From positions 1,862,001-1,926,000 of the forward strand of contig CALNXK010000031.1 in the NCBI GenBank assembly GCA_942486035.1: DNA of 64,000 bases, given 5' to 3'. The translations under genes and the position numbers were made by a program. The DNA is from Porites lobata (taxonomy: Eukaryota; Cnidaria; Anthozoa; Scleractinia; Poritidae). This document shows positions 37,501 to 41,684 of this stretch, piece after piece (position 1 is the stretch's first letter; each line of letters opens with the position of its first letter). The notes below the pieces were generated by a model, which saw only the letters and a program-made list of their open reading frames with translations, was not told where the DNA came from and did no database searches.

Positions 37501-38283
37501 AAATACTGCTACTCAGACGCAGGTGTTTAAATGGTCACACTTAAGCTCCTTGCGCTATTTATAACGTATTTTATCCTCTACCTTTCAGAAACCGTCTTCT
37601 TCATCCGTGTGTGGAAGGTACCACTCCATATTGACCTTTATTATTCTGTTTTGTTATGTGTGGAAGCCAGTGTTCAAATGATTATTTTACCCAGTTTGTT
37701 TTTGGGTTTGAAAGCAATTCAGTGAACTCATCATAGATCCATGTTTTCTGTTTTTGTTTTAGTTTTTGCTCAATCTATAATATAGTTAATTAAAATTGTG
37801 CCAATGACAATTGTCATTAAAAGGAACAAAAAAGCGTAAGAATGCCCACATACTGGGAGCTGTATGTCAGGTTTAGTTTACTCGTTCATGATTGTATGTG
37901 GTATTTTTGTATTTTAGTTGGCAGTTAATTTCCGGTACAGGGAGTCCAAATGGTACCACATCTATGCGTGACTCACCGATATCAACACTTGATCATGGCA
38001 GTAGCACAACTAGTCTGTAAGTTTATGCTTGTTCTTGTTCCAGAATAATGTCAGTCGAACGCCGCACCCTAATCATTGATATTTGTTTGATCCTGACAGG
38101 GCAGAGAGTGTGGATGAATGTTCTGATCGCCAGAAGCGCTTAGGAGATATACGCAGTTTGTTTCTTCATGTTTTTTTCAAGGCTGTTGACTGCGGTAACA
38201 AATTTGAAGGCGGGACGTCATTTGCAAGTATTTTTGACCAAGTCACTGAAAAAATTCGAGAGGGCTGGGGGACCGTAGTCTAA
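3228..38283 (+). CDS. MTMR14: MTMR14 (Jumpy) phosphoinositide 3-phosphatase, 5'-partial, 17 exons seen
   Basis: Myotubularin-related protein 14 in animals removes the 3-phosphate from PI(3)P and PI(3,5)P2 and restrains autophagy (family knowledge). Exons seen: 3228-3303, 4203-4246, 13296-13415, 14687-14760, 15065-15135, 15883-15957, 16283-16346, 23455-23540, 24363-24439, 33989-34025, 34519-34592, 34699-34757, 35670-35796, 36011-36143, 37589-37617, 37918-38016, 38100-38283. Translations track vertebrate MTMR14 in order: ICRSATLSGG, RGQDIRLLKTL, VTSSEKVDK, HCISGWDRTPLF, LTVAYDWFLFG, FFFCFNFLK, then a Ser-rich tail and a conserved C-terminal helix. All introns are GT-AG and phases agree at each junction except 4246/13296, where a short exon is missing. 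About 475 residues are visible; the vertebrate protein is about 650, so roughly the first 130 residues lie upstream of the window. The gene spans over 35 kb because of transposon-filled introns. Confidence 0.93.
4203..4246 (+). CDS. MTMR14: MTMR14 exon, short acidic linker (GESIPDDPLEDING)
   Basis: Acceptor acctttag to 4202, donor gtaaat at 4247. The two leading bases complete the Gly codon of the previous exon, and 14 codons follow. The acidic linker occupies the place of the variable acidic segment in vertebrate MTMR14. Only position, phase and splice sites support it, because the linker is poorly conserved. Confidence 0.65.
4955..4978 (+). repeat. Homopolymer of 24 G
   Basis: Uninterrupted G run, followed by GGGCT repeats. 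The 4831-4960 flank is a CpG-rich patch with TTGCAAATGCCCC motifs resembling the Harbinger-like element at 26697-27561. Length is prone to sequencing error. Confidence 0.85.
5313..5429 (+). pseudogene. ATG-bearing gene fragment MADDQVDLAPENIPGASNE
   Basis: AACATGGCGGAC at 5311 fits a YY1-type start-site context, and ACCGGAAGT (ETS-type site) lies about 50 bp upstream at 5259, a layout typical of housekeeping-gene starts. The frame gives MADDQVDLAPENIPGASNEK and stops at 5429. I cannot join it in frame to the exon-like block at 5522. From about 5360 on, the sequence is repeated inverted at 5964-6371, so I treat it as a duplicated gene fragment. Function unknown. Confidence 0.3.
5360..6371. repeat. 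Inverted duplication (about 400-bp arms, 210-bp spacer)
   Basis: Left arm 5360-5752 and right arm 5964-6371 are inverted copies with many substitutions and small indels. Landmarks: GTAATGAAAAGGAACTGTTG at 5362 pairs with its complement ending at 6370, and GAACACCAGGAAATCTT pairs with AAGATTTCCTGGTGTTC. Both arms contain the exon-like block and its splice acceptor. Confidence 0.8.
5522..5657 (+). pseudogene. Exon-like fragment with a coiled-coil-type helix
   Basis: Acceptor tgctttctcag to 5521 and donor gtaatg at 5658 bound 45 codons, GHEPAPNENLRAKLARQIEE then LRENVKTASDTANHFKNF. The heptad-like Leu/Ile spacing suggests a coiled coil. A second, degraded copy lies inverted at about 6080-6235, keeping the cag acceptor but with small indels and a premature stop. 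It sits inside an MTMR14 intron on the same strand. No family recognised. Confidence 0.35.
6927..6969 (-). other. Hammerhead-ribozyme-like core, Penelope-like tail
   Basis: Minus strand reads GACT, CTGAAGA, a hairpin GACTACC/GGTTGTC (one T-T mismatch), GAAA, C, GTC, AGTC. This places CUGANGA, GAAA and a GUC cleavage triplet in hammerhead order, with stem I GACT/AGTC. Stem III would be 2 bp without a loop, so only a dimer could fold fully. One extra T precedes stem II. Hammerheads are known in Penelope-like elements. Confidence 0.4.
7350..7440. repeat. Fragment related to the 17.5-19.1 kb element
   Basis: CTCTTCTCGGTGTTTCATCT followed by GGTGATGAAACGC also occurs inside 17543-19089 (near 18420-18515). 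This is a detached piece of the same repeat family. Confidence 0.6.
7550..7890 (+). repeat. Dispersed repeat, copy 1 (inverted copy at 47150-47510)
   Basis: The block from GCGATAGCAGAATTAGGTCG through ACACACCCGAACACACAAAG is matched in reverse complement at 47.15-47.5 kb with about 85-90% identity by eye. No coding capacity. Confidence 0.8.
8909..9170 (+). repeat. Pyrimidine array and ACATCGACCCT array, left arm
   Basis: About 8909-9020 repeats TTTTCCCTCCTCAATTTTT-type units; about 9090-9170 repeats CATCGACCCTA/CATCGACCCCA (roughly 11-12 bp). The mirror arrays lie at 10320-10640, with at least one extra pyrimidine unit. Confidence 0.75.
9211..9619 (+). repeat. CCA/ACATTTCTATTGTTTTCCCT minisatellite, left half
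   Basis: Units of (CCACCACCGCCA)n plus CATTTCTATTGTTTTCCCT or TTTTCTTTC repeat about a dozen times with variable CCA number. Ends with TCC-rich units near 9560-9600. It produces long spurious reading frames of poly-His/Pro/Trp that are not proteins. Confidence 0.9.
9673..10284 (-). repeat. Same minisatellite, inverted right half (longer)
   Basis: GGAAAACAATAGAAATGTGG plus (TGG)n units, the complement of the left array, about 610 bp against 410 bp on the left. The difference shows that units were gained or lost after the palindrome formed. Confidence 0.9.
12106..12464. mobile_element. MITE-like element, GGTGACGAATTAC ends
   Basis: GGTGACGAATTAC at 12107-12119 and its complement GTAATTCGTCACC at 12451-12463. 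Interior is non-coding with two copies of AAATTACAAA-type sequence. Confidence 0.55.
12478..12538. repeat. 61-bp palindrome
   Basis: GTAATCAAATGGTATAC pairs with GTATACCATTTGATTAC across GTGAAATTAGGGAATAATTTCAC, itself a smaller palindrome. Confidence 0.75.
12562..12625. repeat. 64-bp palindrome
   Basis: AATTTTGTTTTAGAATAA pairs with TTATTCTAAAACAAAATT around CCTGTTATAGTTAATTAATT and AACAGG. Probably a hairpin-type MITE. Confidence 0.75.
13296..13415 (+). CDS. MTMR14: MTMR14 exon: GDYDLFDRIRGQDIRLL...KVKFGM
   Basis: Acceptor tattgttcttttag to 13295, donor gttagc at 13416. Encodes LFDRIRGQDIRLLKTLRVKY and ICDLMVEKKKVKFGM, nearly colinear with vertebrate MTMR14. It begins with the third base of a codon, whereas the previous placed exon ends on a codon boundary, so at least one short exon between 4247 and 13295 is missing. 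A second possible acceptor (ccatag at 13276) would lengthen the exon by 19 nt but does not repair the phase. Confidence 0.9.
13670..14554. mobile_element. Composite inverted-repeat element
   Basis: A palindrome at 13670-13806 (GTACGGTATTTAC pairs with GTAAATACCGTAC; ATCAGAAATC pairs with GATTTCTGAT) is followed by TTATTGTATACATACTGAGA at 13818, whose imperfect complement (TCTCAGTATATATATAATAA) lies at about 14534-14553. The interior contains three TCTGATTGG motifs. Non-coding. Confidence 0.5.
14687..14760 (+). CDS. MTMR14: MTMR14 exon: VTSSEKVDKIQRYSDF...VPYPG
   Basis: Acceptor attttcag to 14686, donor gtaata at 14761. The first base completes the split codon of the previous exon and gives VTSSEKVDKIQRYSDFVLC then SVPYP plus one base of Gly. 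VTSSEKVDK and the PYPG end are hallmark positions of this family. Confidence 0.92.
15065..15135 (+). CDS. MTMR14: MTMR14 exon: CEFFRDFKDNEYIADGLHFNWQQ
   Basis: Acceptor atgttcag to 15064, donor gtaaat at 15136. The two leading bases complete Gly, followed by CEFFRDFKDNEY and IADGLHFNWQQ. Ends in phase 0. Confidence 0.92.
15568..15761 (+). mobile_element. MITE, TAGTAAAATCCAACTAGTTGG ends (copy 1)
   Basis: TAGTAAAATCCAACTAGTTG at the left and CTAGCTGGATTTTACTA at the right are inverted. The interior includes GCCGGCGCTTTCCGCTACTA. A second copy, in opposite orientation, is at 26509-27567 and is split by another element. Confidence 0.7.
15883..15957 (+). CDS. MTMR14: MTMR14 exon: DYVDTKFNVPDLL...IEWNNYQ
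   Basis: Acceptor ttttttgtag to 15882, donor gtaaga at 15958. Exactly 25 codons, phase 0 at both ends. DYVD at the start and IEWNNYQ at the end align with the vertebrate DYVD and IDWSQYQ positions. Confidence 0.92.
16283..16346 (+). CDS. MTMR14: MTMR14 exon: SWDLVTLTQNYLHLLISSIKD
   Basis: Acceptor gttcttctag to 16282, donor gtaagt at 16347. Encodes SWDLVTLTQNYLHLLISSIK and D plus one base of Gly. This is the helix just before the catalytic loop. The next intron (16347-23454, 7.1 kb) is almost entirely transposon sequence. Confidence 0.92.
16707..17290 (+). pseudogene. Non-LTR retrotransposon reverse transcriptase fragment (CR1/Jockey-like)
   Basis: The frame from 16708 reads EKVFDTLNHRILLSKLYNYG, then a QTVLVN segment, VPQGSILGLLLFFLYINDI and KNLRKLEVKINT. 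These are the palm motifs of CR1/Jockey-type reverse transcriptase. The catalytic F/YADD box is lost: the expected position reads FFVCRCMLYVNK. After the stop at 17034 traces continue in other frames (KFLGVYID-like KYLGVYIDADLSWKHHIEHI near 17200-17260). 5'-truncated and dead. It lies in an MTMR14 intron. Confidence 0.8.
17300..17494 (-). pseudogene. C-terminal piece of the same LINE class, opposite strand
   Basis: On the minus strand MVRQKRALRKMFFAEPTDHA and IPFKFLYFNRLLLLM then VHNYRG match the C-terminal tail of CR1-type reverse transcriptases (QKRALR...FA...AIP...VHSYNTR). It abuts the plus-strand fragment tail to tail, so part of the element has been inverted or two insertions are juxtaposed. 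Confidence 0.6.
17543..19089. mobile_element. 1.55-kb non-autonomous element, CAGAAACTCA...GTGTAACTC ends
   Basis: CAGAAACTCAAAAGGGGTTG then AAACGTGTAACTC at 17549-17580, and the complementary GAGTTACACGTTTCAACCCC plus TTATGAGTTTCTG at 19049-19082, differ at one position. An internal palindrome at about 18410-18520 is built on TGTTTCATCWGGTGATGAAACA. A fragment of the family lies at 7350-7440. The 127-residue minus frame at 17727-18110 resembles nothing I know. Confidence 0.75.
19303..19468 (-). repeat. Direct repeat, downstream copy
   Basis: Matches 21963-22127. On the plus strand starts AAGAAAATGGCTGAA and ends TTTAAATTGCATTTAAATGC. Begins and ends sharply against unrelated flanks. Confidence 0.8.
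19597..19975 (-). pseudogene. Penelope-like GIY-YIG endonuclease C-terminal fragment
   Basis: Minus strand, three frames: KKIERDLKVREAQPPLVNHQ, then LCDAGYVGYTSRHLHQRIKE with HKRASSSLGQHF, then FINELRPSLNVQSDSLRAKA and a stop at 19597. These are the Cys-linker, the GIY-YIG core (GYVGYT with the downstream RHLHQRIKEH helix) and the terminal segment of Penelope-like endonucleases. At least two frameshifts. The reverse transcriptase that normally precedes it is absent; tyrosine recombinase sequence lies there instead. Confidence 0.75.
19992..20370 (-). pseudogene. Tyrosine recombinase N-terminal half (DIRS/Ngaro-like class)
   Basis: Minus strand reads LVNSLQLQRLLPSIKRHQGL, then a TADFMRIIQRSLDTHNSEHV segment and MLWAACCLGFFG. 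These match the core-binding domain of tyrosine recombinases common in cnidarian repeat annotations, ending where FLRAGEF and the catalytic Arg/His-x-x-Arg/Tyr part should follow. Here it runs straight into unrelated and GIY-YIG sequence, so the catalytic half is missing. A frameshift near 20220-20300 separates the HLADR...SAIWSLHIDQ part. Confidence 0.6.
20296..21916 (-). pseudogene. Gag-like zinc-knuckle protein of the same element
   Basis: The minus-strand frame 21036-20296 holds NYDTAFRKDAAASLLADWSK and a Cys/His knuckle CRYCHICERCDGQHPLTNC (spacing CX2CX5HX4C in CHICERCDGQHPLTNC is close to the retroelement type). An upstream frame 21683-21276 is Ser/Thr/Pro-rich and ends VGPGYAPILGKMVAKITSGA then FVDLS. 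The parts belong to one protein broken by frameshifts at about 21276 and 21040-21260. It probably binds element RNA (inference). Confidence 0.55.
21963..22127 (-). repeat. Direct repeat, upstream copy
   Basis: Partner of 19303-19468. It precedes the gag-like frame and so serves as its leader. Confidence 0.8.
22554..23342. mobile_element. 789-bp element with ACATTTCCTT target duplication (Mutator-like?)
   Basis: AGCCTGAATTTCATCCGATT at 22554 and its complement (AATCGGCTGAAATTCAGGCT) ending at 23342. ACATTTCCTT at 22543-22552 and 23343-23352 is a direct 10-bp duplication. The size suggests a MULE-type transposase (9-11 bp duplications). No transposase inside; the 68-residue frame at 22869 is Lys-rich and unremarkable. 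Confidence 0.8.
23455..23540 (+). CDS. MTMR14: MTMR14 exon with catalytic P-loop (HCISGWDRT)
   Basis: Acceptor attcaatttag to 23454, donor gtaaat at 23541. Encodes EGGLLIHCISGWDRTPLF then VSLLRMSLWA. CISGWDR is the CX5R signature of the cysteine-dependent phosphatase fold; Cys is the nucleophile and Arg binds the phosphate. Both are intact, which predicts an active enzyme. Confidence 0.95.
24108..24320. mobile_element. MITE with AGGGTGTGTTCGAT...TATTCCGGAA ends
   Basis: AGGGTGTGTTCGATTGACAT then TATTCCGGAAGAAG on the left; ATTCTTATTCTGGAATACGA then TCAAAAGGGCGCACCCT on the right, an imperfect inverted repeat of about 38 bp. Common MITE design. Lies in the intron between the catalytic exon and the next. 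Confidence 0.6.
24363..24439 (+). CDS. MTMR14: MTMR14 exon: DGRIHQSLSAVEILFLTVAYDWFLF
   Basis: Acceptor ggttttcag to 24362, donor gtaaga at 24440. Encodes DGRIHQSLSAVEILF and LTVAYDWFLF plus two bases of Gly, one of the most conserved stretches of the family. A 9.5 kb intron follows, the largest visible after the 4.2-13.3 kb gap. Confidence 0.93.
25481..25510 (+). repeat. (GT)15 microsatellite
   Basis: Thirty bases of uninterrupted GT. Confidence 0.95.
25575..25920. mobile_element. Possible MITE, GAGTTGGGCTGGCT ends
   Basis: CATGAGTTGGGCTGGCTCAC near 25588 and the complementary AGCCAACCCGGCTCATACTG near 25900. About 80% identical inverted ends of 20 bp; no clear target duplication. Confidence 0.4.
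26509..27567 (-). mobile_element. MITE, TAGTAAAATCC family (copy 2), split by a nested element
   Basis: TAGTAAAATCCAGCTGG at 26509 and CTAGCTGGATTTTA ending at 26696, resuming with CTA at 27565-27567. Relative to the copy at 15568-15761 the interior is inverted. The gap is the element 26697-27561 plus its TTA duplication. Confidence 0.7.
26697..27561. mobile_element. PIF/Harbinger-like MITE nested in another MITE
   Basis: TGCACCTATCAATGTCAAGC at 26697 and the complementary GCATTACATTGATAGGTGCA ending at 27561. The inverted ends continue through CCGGCGGGGGGG and GGCAGGGAATGGGGTGGGGA to about 60 bp. TTA on both sides (26694-26696, 27562-27564) is the 3-bp TWA duplication typical of PIF/Harbinger. 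No transposase. Confidence 0.8.
28660..29100 (+). repeat. Pair of direct repeats of about 100 bp
   Basis: Copies at about 28662-28755 and 29000-29092 share TTGTTTACGTT, GCACGTATTGCGTGCCTATT and TCGATTACTCTATTTG. They produce similar short frames (LVYVSTYCVPIALL / LRSHVLRAYCNF) with no other support as genes. Confidence 0.75.
30183..32572. mobile_element. 2.39-kb long-inverted-repeat element with 7-bp target duplication
   Basis: CACAGGCGGCCCAGACGTAG at 30183 and its complement ending at 32572. Arms are about 570-610 bp (30183-30756 and 31964-32572) and about 90% identical. GAGAAAG at 30176-30182 and 32573-32579 is a direct duplication. The spacer has two degenerate direct repeats (near 31120 and 31325; shared CACCCAACGA and AATGCATTCTAA). 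The two arm frames ISRWLFGADSSIILEF are mirror images, not genes. Superfamily not identified. Confidence 0.85.
32940..33033 (+). repeat. tRNA-derived SINE-like relic
   Basis: TAGCGCAATCGG resembles a polymerase III A box and GGTTCAAACCCC a B box, about 55 bp apart. The acceptor arms do not pair, so it is not a functional tRNA. Confidence 0.4.
33369..33409 (-). other. Hammerhead-ribozyme-like core, second copy
   Basis: Minus strand reads ACAA, CTGAAGA, T, hairpin GATCG-TTGAA-CGATC, GAAA, CAT, GTC, TTGT. Stem I ACAA/TTGT, stem II perfect 5 bp, core boxes intact, GUC triplet in place. Stem III (ACA/TGU) has no loop. The same extra base before stem II is present as in the 6927 copy. Confidence 0.45.
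33989..34025 (+). CDS. MTMR14: MTMR14 exon: HSLPERLQRGEE (37 nt)
   Basis: Acceptor atttttag to 33988, donor gtaaaa at 34026. Only 37 nt long: one base finishes Gly, then 12 codons. The sequence fills the place of the vertebrate HMLVDRLSKGEE segment. Confidence 0.88.
34519..34592 (+). CDS. MTMR14: MTMR14 exon: VFFFCFNFLKNIASDDYSVNTLSR
   Basis: Acceptor ctttttcag to 34518, donor gtatgt at 34593. Encodes VFFFCFNFLKNIASDDYS and VNTLSR plus two bases. FFFCFNFLK is almost invariant in MTMR14. Confidence 0.92.
34699..34757 (+). CDS. MTMR14: MTMR14 exon: ASAKRSDSVGQLDVGAVLL
   Basis: Acceptor gtgttttag to 34698, donor gtgggt at 34758. Phase 2 in, phase 1 out. It sits at the start of the less conserved Ser-rich C-terminal region; support comes from splice sites, phase continuity and position. 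Confidence 0.75.
35216..35362. mobile_element. 147-bp MITE in an MTMR14 intron
   Basis: GAGGCTGACGGTGACCTTGT then TCTGATACAAACCT at the left; AGGTTTGTATCAAAACAAGG then TCACCGTCTGCCTC at the right. Inverted repeats of 34 bp with two or three differences. Confidence 0.75.
35670..35796 (+). CDS. MTMR14: MTMR14 exon: Ser-rich region (SRGSNSSLSSCSSVSE...)
   Basis: Acceptor atttcaaacag to 35669, donor gtaagt at 35797. Encodes DRVSRGSNSSLSSCSSVSEQ, then GFFIGQEITEDAEMSSSS. Low complexity, Ser-rich, probably disordered, as in the vertebrate tail that follows the RGSTTS segment. Confidence 0.8.
36011..36143 (+). CDS. MTMR14: MTMR14 exon: GARAAYHSPPYSHSAGYEYE...
   Basis: Acceptor ttcttactgtag to 36010, donor gtacgt at 36144. 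One base finishes Tyr, then 44 codons in phase, including SPLPVPRRSRKNSNTYDQ. Rich in Ser, Pro, Tyr and Arg. Similarity to vertebrates is weak; splice sites and open frame carry the call. Confidence 0.72.
36391..36959. repeat. Inverted duplication in an MTMR14 intron (about 200-bp arms)
   Basis: Arms 36391-36592 and 36767-36959; landmark GGAGGCCAGTATCTATCGCG pairs with CGCGATAGATGCTGGCCTCC. About 80% identical. The frames over it (for example 36221-36604 minus) are by-products. Probably a long-TIR element or an old inverted insertion pair. Confidence 0.7.
37589..37617 (+). CDS. MTMR14: MTMR14 micro-exon: KPSSSSVCG (29 nt)
   Basis: Acceptor tacctttcag to 37588, donor gtacca at 37618. Nine codons plus two bases. 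It is the piece that corrects the phase between the exons ending at 36143 and starting at 37918 and produces the Ser-Trp-Gln junction (S|WQLISGTGS) that matches vertebrate SWQMVTGCGS. Confidence 0.7.
37918..38016 (+). CDS. MTMR14: MTMR14 exon: WQLISGTGSPNGTTSMRDS...
   Basis: Acceptor gtattttag to 37917, donor gtaagt at 38017. WQLISGTGS aligns with the conserved WQMVTGCGS element of the vertebrate tail; ISTLDHGSSTTS follows. Confidence 0.85.
38100..38283 (+). CDS. MTMR14: MTMR14 terminal exon and stop codon
   Basis: Acceptor gatcctgacag to 38099. Encodes AESVDECSDRQKRLGDIRSL and LFHVFF-type helix residues, ending FDQVTEKIREGWGTVV and TAA at 38281-38283. The pattern (Asp-Arg-x4-Leu-x-x-Ile/Val-Arg-Ser, then a Phe-Asp-Gln helix and Gly-Trp/Val-Gly) fits the vertebrate C-terminus. 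Confidence 0.88.
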
Positions 38284-39351
38284 GCTTAAATTGTTCATTT
38301 TAATATTTTGTACAGAATCTCAGTAAATCTGGTTCCGTAGATTACAGTCCATATAAAAACGTTCACGCTGTTTTTGTCGGGGAACAAATGTAACCCAGCC
38401 GTTCGCAATACAGTCAATTCTAAGAGTCCGTCTAAGAGTTTTGTCCATCTTATACTTATGTGTCTGACTTGTGCAGGTGTCCGTTAAGCAACGTAGAGAT
38501 TGCAGTTACAAGATGGCGTTGACAAAAATTCATTTCTTTTTTTGGAGAATTCAAGCAATTACTTCAGAAATGAAGACAACATTGTCTTCGCATCGACATT
38601 GCACAGGTTTTAGTTGGTGTTGATCTTCATAGCTGTCTCATCGACTGTAGACACTCAAAACCGAGAAGAATCATTTAGTAATTTGCCTTAGTGATTTGCG
38701 TGAACTCTCTCTTACTAGGTTTAAATTGATTGCGGAAACAATGAAGGAATTTGTCTTGCCCTACTCTTGAACGTTCTTTCCACACCAAAAGAAAAGCCAC
38801 TTTTCTACTGTTTCTTCTTTATTATTTTCGATTAAATTCGTCAGCCTTGGGAAAACTCTTATCAAATAGGAGCTAAGGTTTCGTGGATATCTGTACAATG
38901 GACCTTTCCAAAATCTACCATAATACTGAATTTTTAAAGTACAGGGTTAGACTTATCTAGGAGCAGTTATTCCAATAACAATTGTTGGAATGACAAGATG
39001 GAATTCAGGTTTAATCATTAATCATGGAACCTTCAGTCTTAGTTTCCCTGTTAGCAGATCTCGCCAATAAAATTCGGAAAGTAGCCTCTGCTAGCAGGGA
39101 AATCTTGATTGCAGCTTGAAATGAAGCTTGAATGTACTAATAGAGAACAGAAGTTGAAGCCTGCCCTTTGCATTGGTATTATAATATTGCGCACCATGCA
39201 AATTTTTTAAGACTTGTTACCTACTACACGTGTATAGAGGCTAAACCCAACACGTTAAAGAGTATTGTGGTATTTTCCTGAAATGCCGATATAATGCTTT
39301 TTGCTTGACGTGAAATAGTCAAGCGATATGGTATAGATAGGTTATCATATG
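38284..39351 (+). other. MTMR14 3' flank, probable 3' UTR
   Basis: No second gene is visible. AATAAA at 39066-39071 is the first canonical polyadenylation signal after the stop and would give a UTR of about 800 nt; this is inference. A short perfect palindrome (GAAGACAACATTGTCTTC) occurs near 38572-38590. Confidence 0.35.
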
Positions 39352-39644
39352 CAGGGGCGTAGGCAGGATTTTTCTAAGGGGGGTTCACAGAGGCTACTCA
39401 CTAGATCAGCGGGCTCAGTCGTATTATTGCGGCATGAAGGCCCATATTAACTAAAAGCAAGAGCCGTTGACGAAAATACAAAAAAAAACAAAATTTAAAA
39501 AAGTGGGCTTTTCAACAATGGCTTTTAAGGCCGAGATATTGTCATGGCGTTTTCGCCACCTGAATATTGTAGGTTGTTTGCTCAAAAGAAGGCCTACCAA
39601 GGGGGGATCACGGGCACCCCAGGACCCCCCTAGCTACGCCCCTG
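39352..39644. mobile_element. MITE, CAGGGGCGTAGGCAGG ends
   Basis: CAGGGGCGTAGGCAGGAT at 39352 and the complementary CCTAGCTACGCCCCTG ending at 39644. ATATG precedes and follows it, a possible 5-bp duplication. Of the widespread GGGGCGTAG hAT-like type (inference). Confidence 0.6.
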
Positions 39645-39659
39645 ATATGGAGTAAATTA

Positions 39660-41684
39660 AAGGAATATAATGGTCAATTTCATGTAGTCACCTCTCTCCA
39701 AACGGACTACCCTGTAGAACAAGCAAATAGCCGGAAGAAAGGGATCACGAGCGTATCCACCTTCCCCGCGCGGATCATTCGTACCGCGCTCCATGTTACT
39801 CATACACCTGGTACCCCTGGTGTTGTGGTTCTAACGAAGTCTGTCTTAAGAGAGGTGGCTGTAAATCAATTGCTCCACCCGCGCATTTGATTTCTTATGT
39901 GTGACTGGAATATTGTGTGTTTTTGCTGACTCAATCGTTGCCTGATTTCGGCCCTGAAAGTGTGAAGCCTGATTTTAACTTCAAACCCTTGGCACTTGCC
40001 GCATGTGATGTGTTTCTGTTTGATAAGAAACGCAATCGTTTCGTGTGAATCAAAGTTTTGCCTGCGATGATGACTTCGATTAACACAGTAAGCTGTAGTA
40101 GTCCTAACAAACATTGAGACATTCGCTTCTCTAGAAAAACCGGTGAAATATTTTTCGCGATTCGTTTCCATAAGAAACTTGGTGTTTATTGAACACATAA
40201 ATATTGATAAAAGTATGTTTTGTTGTTCGCACAGAAGCAAAACAAAAAAAACCCTCTGATTTCTTACATGTTATTATCAATGATCGTTCAAAAAAATCTA
40301 TATTTAGCACCTCAACCAAGATTATGAGAAGCGTTATTTTTGAACACACTATTCGTAAGAAAAGCTGCGCTGAAAAATGTGGAAAAATCGTTATAAAAAA
40401 TAGTTTTTCTGATCAAAAGTTTTGATTTTTATAACTTTTTCACAATAATTACAAAACGATTGCTCTCTTACAGAACCTACTATTCTACAAACATGTAGCA
40501 GCCCTCTTTACTGTTCAACCAATCACGATGGCGTACTTGCCTTCTCTGTGTAGCTCCAGCAGCGTTTTTCATCCTTCTGTCAACAGATTTCACCACTAGG
40601 TGCACTAGATGTTGTTCACTACAATCGGCGACAAAATTATCGATACAGTTTGGCTTGTCTTCTTCATAAAGGAAAAATAAACCTTTTCTATCACACCCAT
40701 CGTAAACAAAGTTGTGCCGCTGCTTGAGCTACCTGTAGGAAACTAAATGAGCTTTGGTTTGGGACTCAGTTGAGGGAGGAGGTATCCACGGTGTTTTTCT
40801 CCCTGACATGTTCCCCGTTTGACGACAGTATCTCGACAATTCAGTTTCACCAATCAGATCGTCATTTCACCGGATGTCTCTCACGTTACCTTTTGACCCT
40901 AACAAGACATGGTGGGTTCTGTTGGAGTACATTTGTTTGAGCCATTACCTTGCTTAATGTGTTTTGTGATCTCAGTTCACTAGCATCACGTCACAGAAAG
41001 AGATTCAGTTCGTTTTATTCGTATTTCGTAGAATTAGTCGTATTAAATTATGAAATAAGATTTAAGAATTAATGAAATTGAATTCCTTTGTGCCGTTTCA
41101 ACCGTTTGTCGTTCATAATTTAGATCGATGCTTGGTATGATATGTTTTGTTTGAATACACTTGCTGTCCAGGTCATGATAAGAAATAACTCGTGACAGGT
41201 TGTTAAAAAACAGACTTCCCGATTTTCTACTTCTGTTTATTTTACATCACCAATTTATCATAGATATATATATATATCAACGTTTCGTTTCTCTTTCAGA
41301 GATGTTCATAAAAATATTGTTTATTGGAATTTAGAAATATATCTACTCTCTAACCAGTTTTTATATCACGGTACCCAGACACTTAATTTATTTCAACAAA
41401 TGAATAAACGTTTAAACAAGCAATTACCGTTTAGTTCTTTCAATAATTCTTTCTCATTTTCACGCTTTGTCAAGTTTCACTCAAAAGTTGTCATAATTAT
41501 GTCTTACCAAGAACTGAAGAAGCCAAAAAGTTGCTGGTTTATCGCTTATCGAATGTCCCATAACTGCTAGCATTATTGGATACCCCTGGTTATCCTCTCT
41601 TGTAAAAGTGTATGCTGTATTTCACTGCTTGGATTGCATGTGTGCACTACTATTGTTTGAGATCCCGGTTTCAACAGCAGTTAA
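39660..41684. other. Intergenic, mostly featureless
   Basis: AGTCACCTCTCTCCA near 39686 and its complement AAGAGAGGTGGCT near 39850 may bound a small old MITE. The 124-residue minus frame at 39866-40240 matches no family I know. (AT)n stretch near 41266-41276. Otherwise nothing. Confidence 0.4.
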
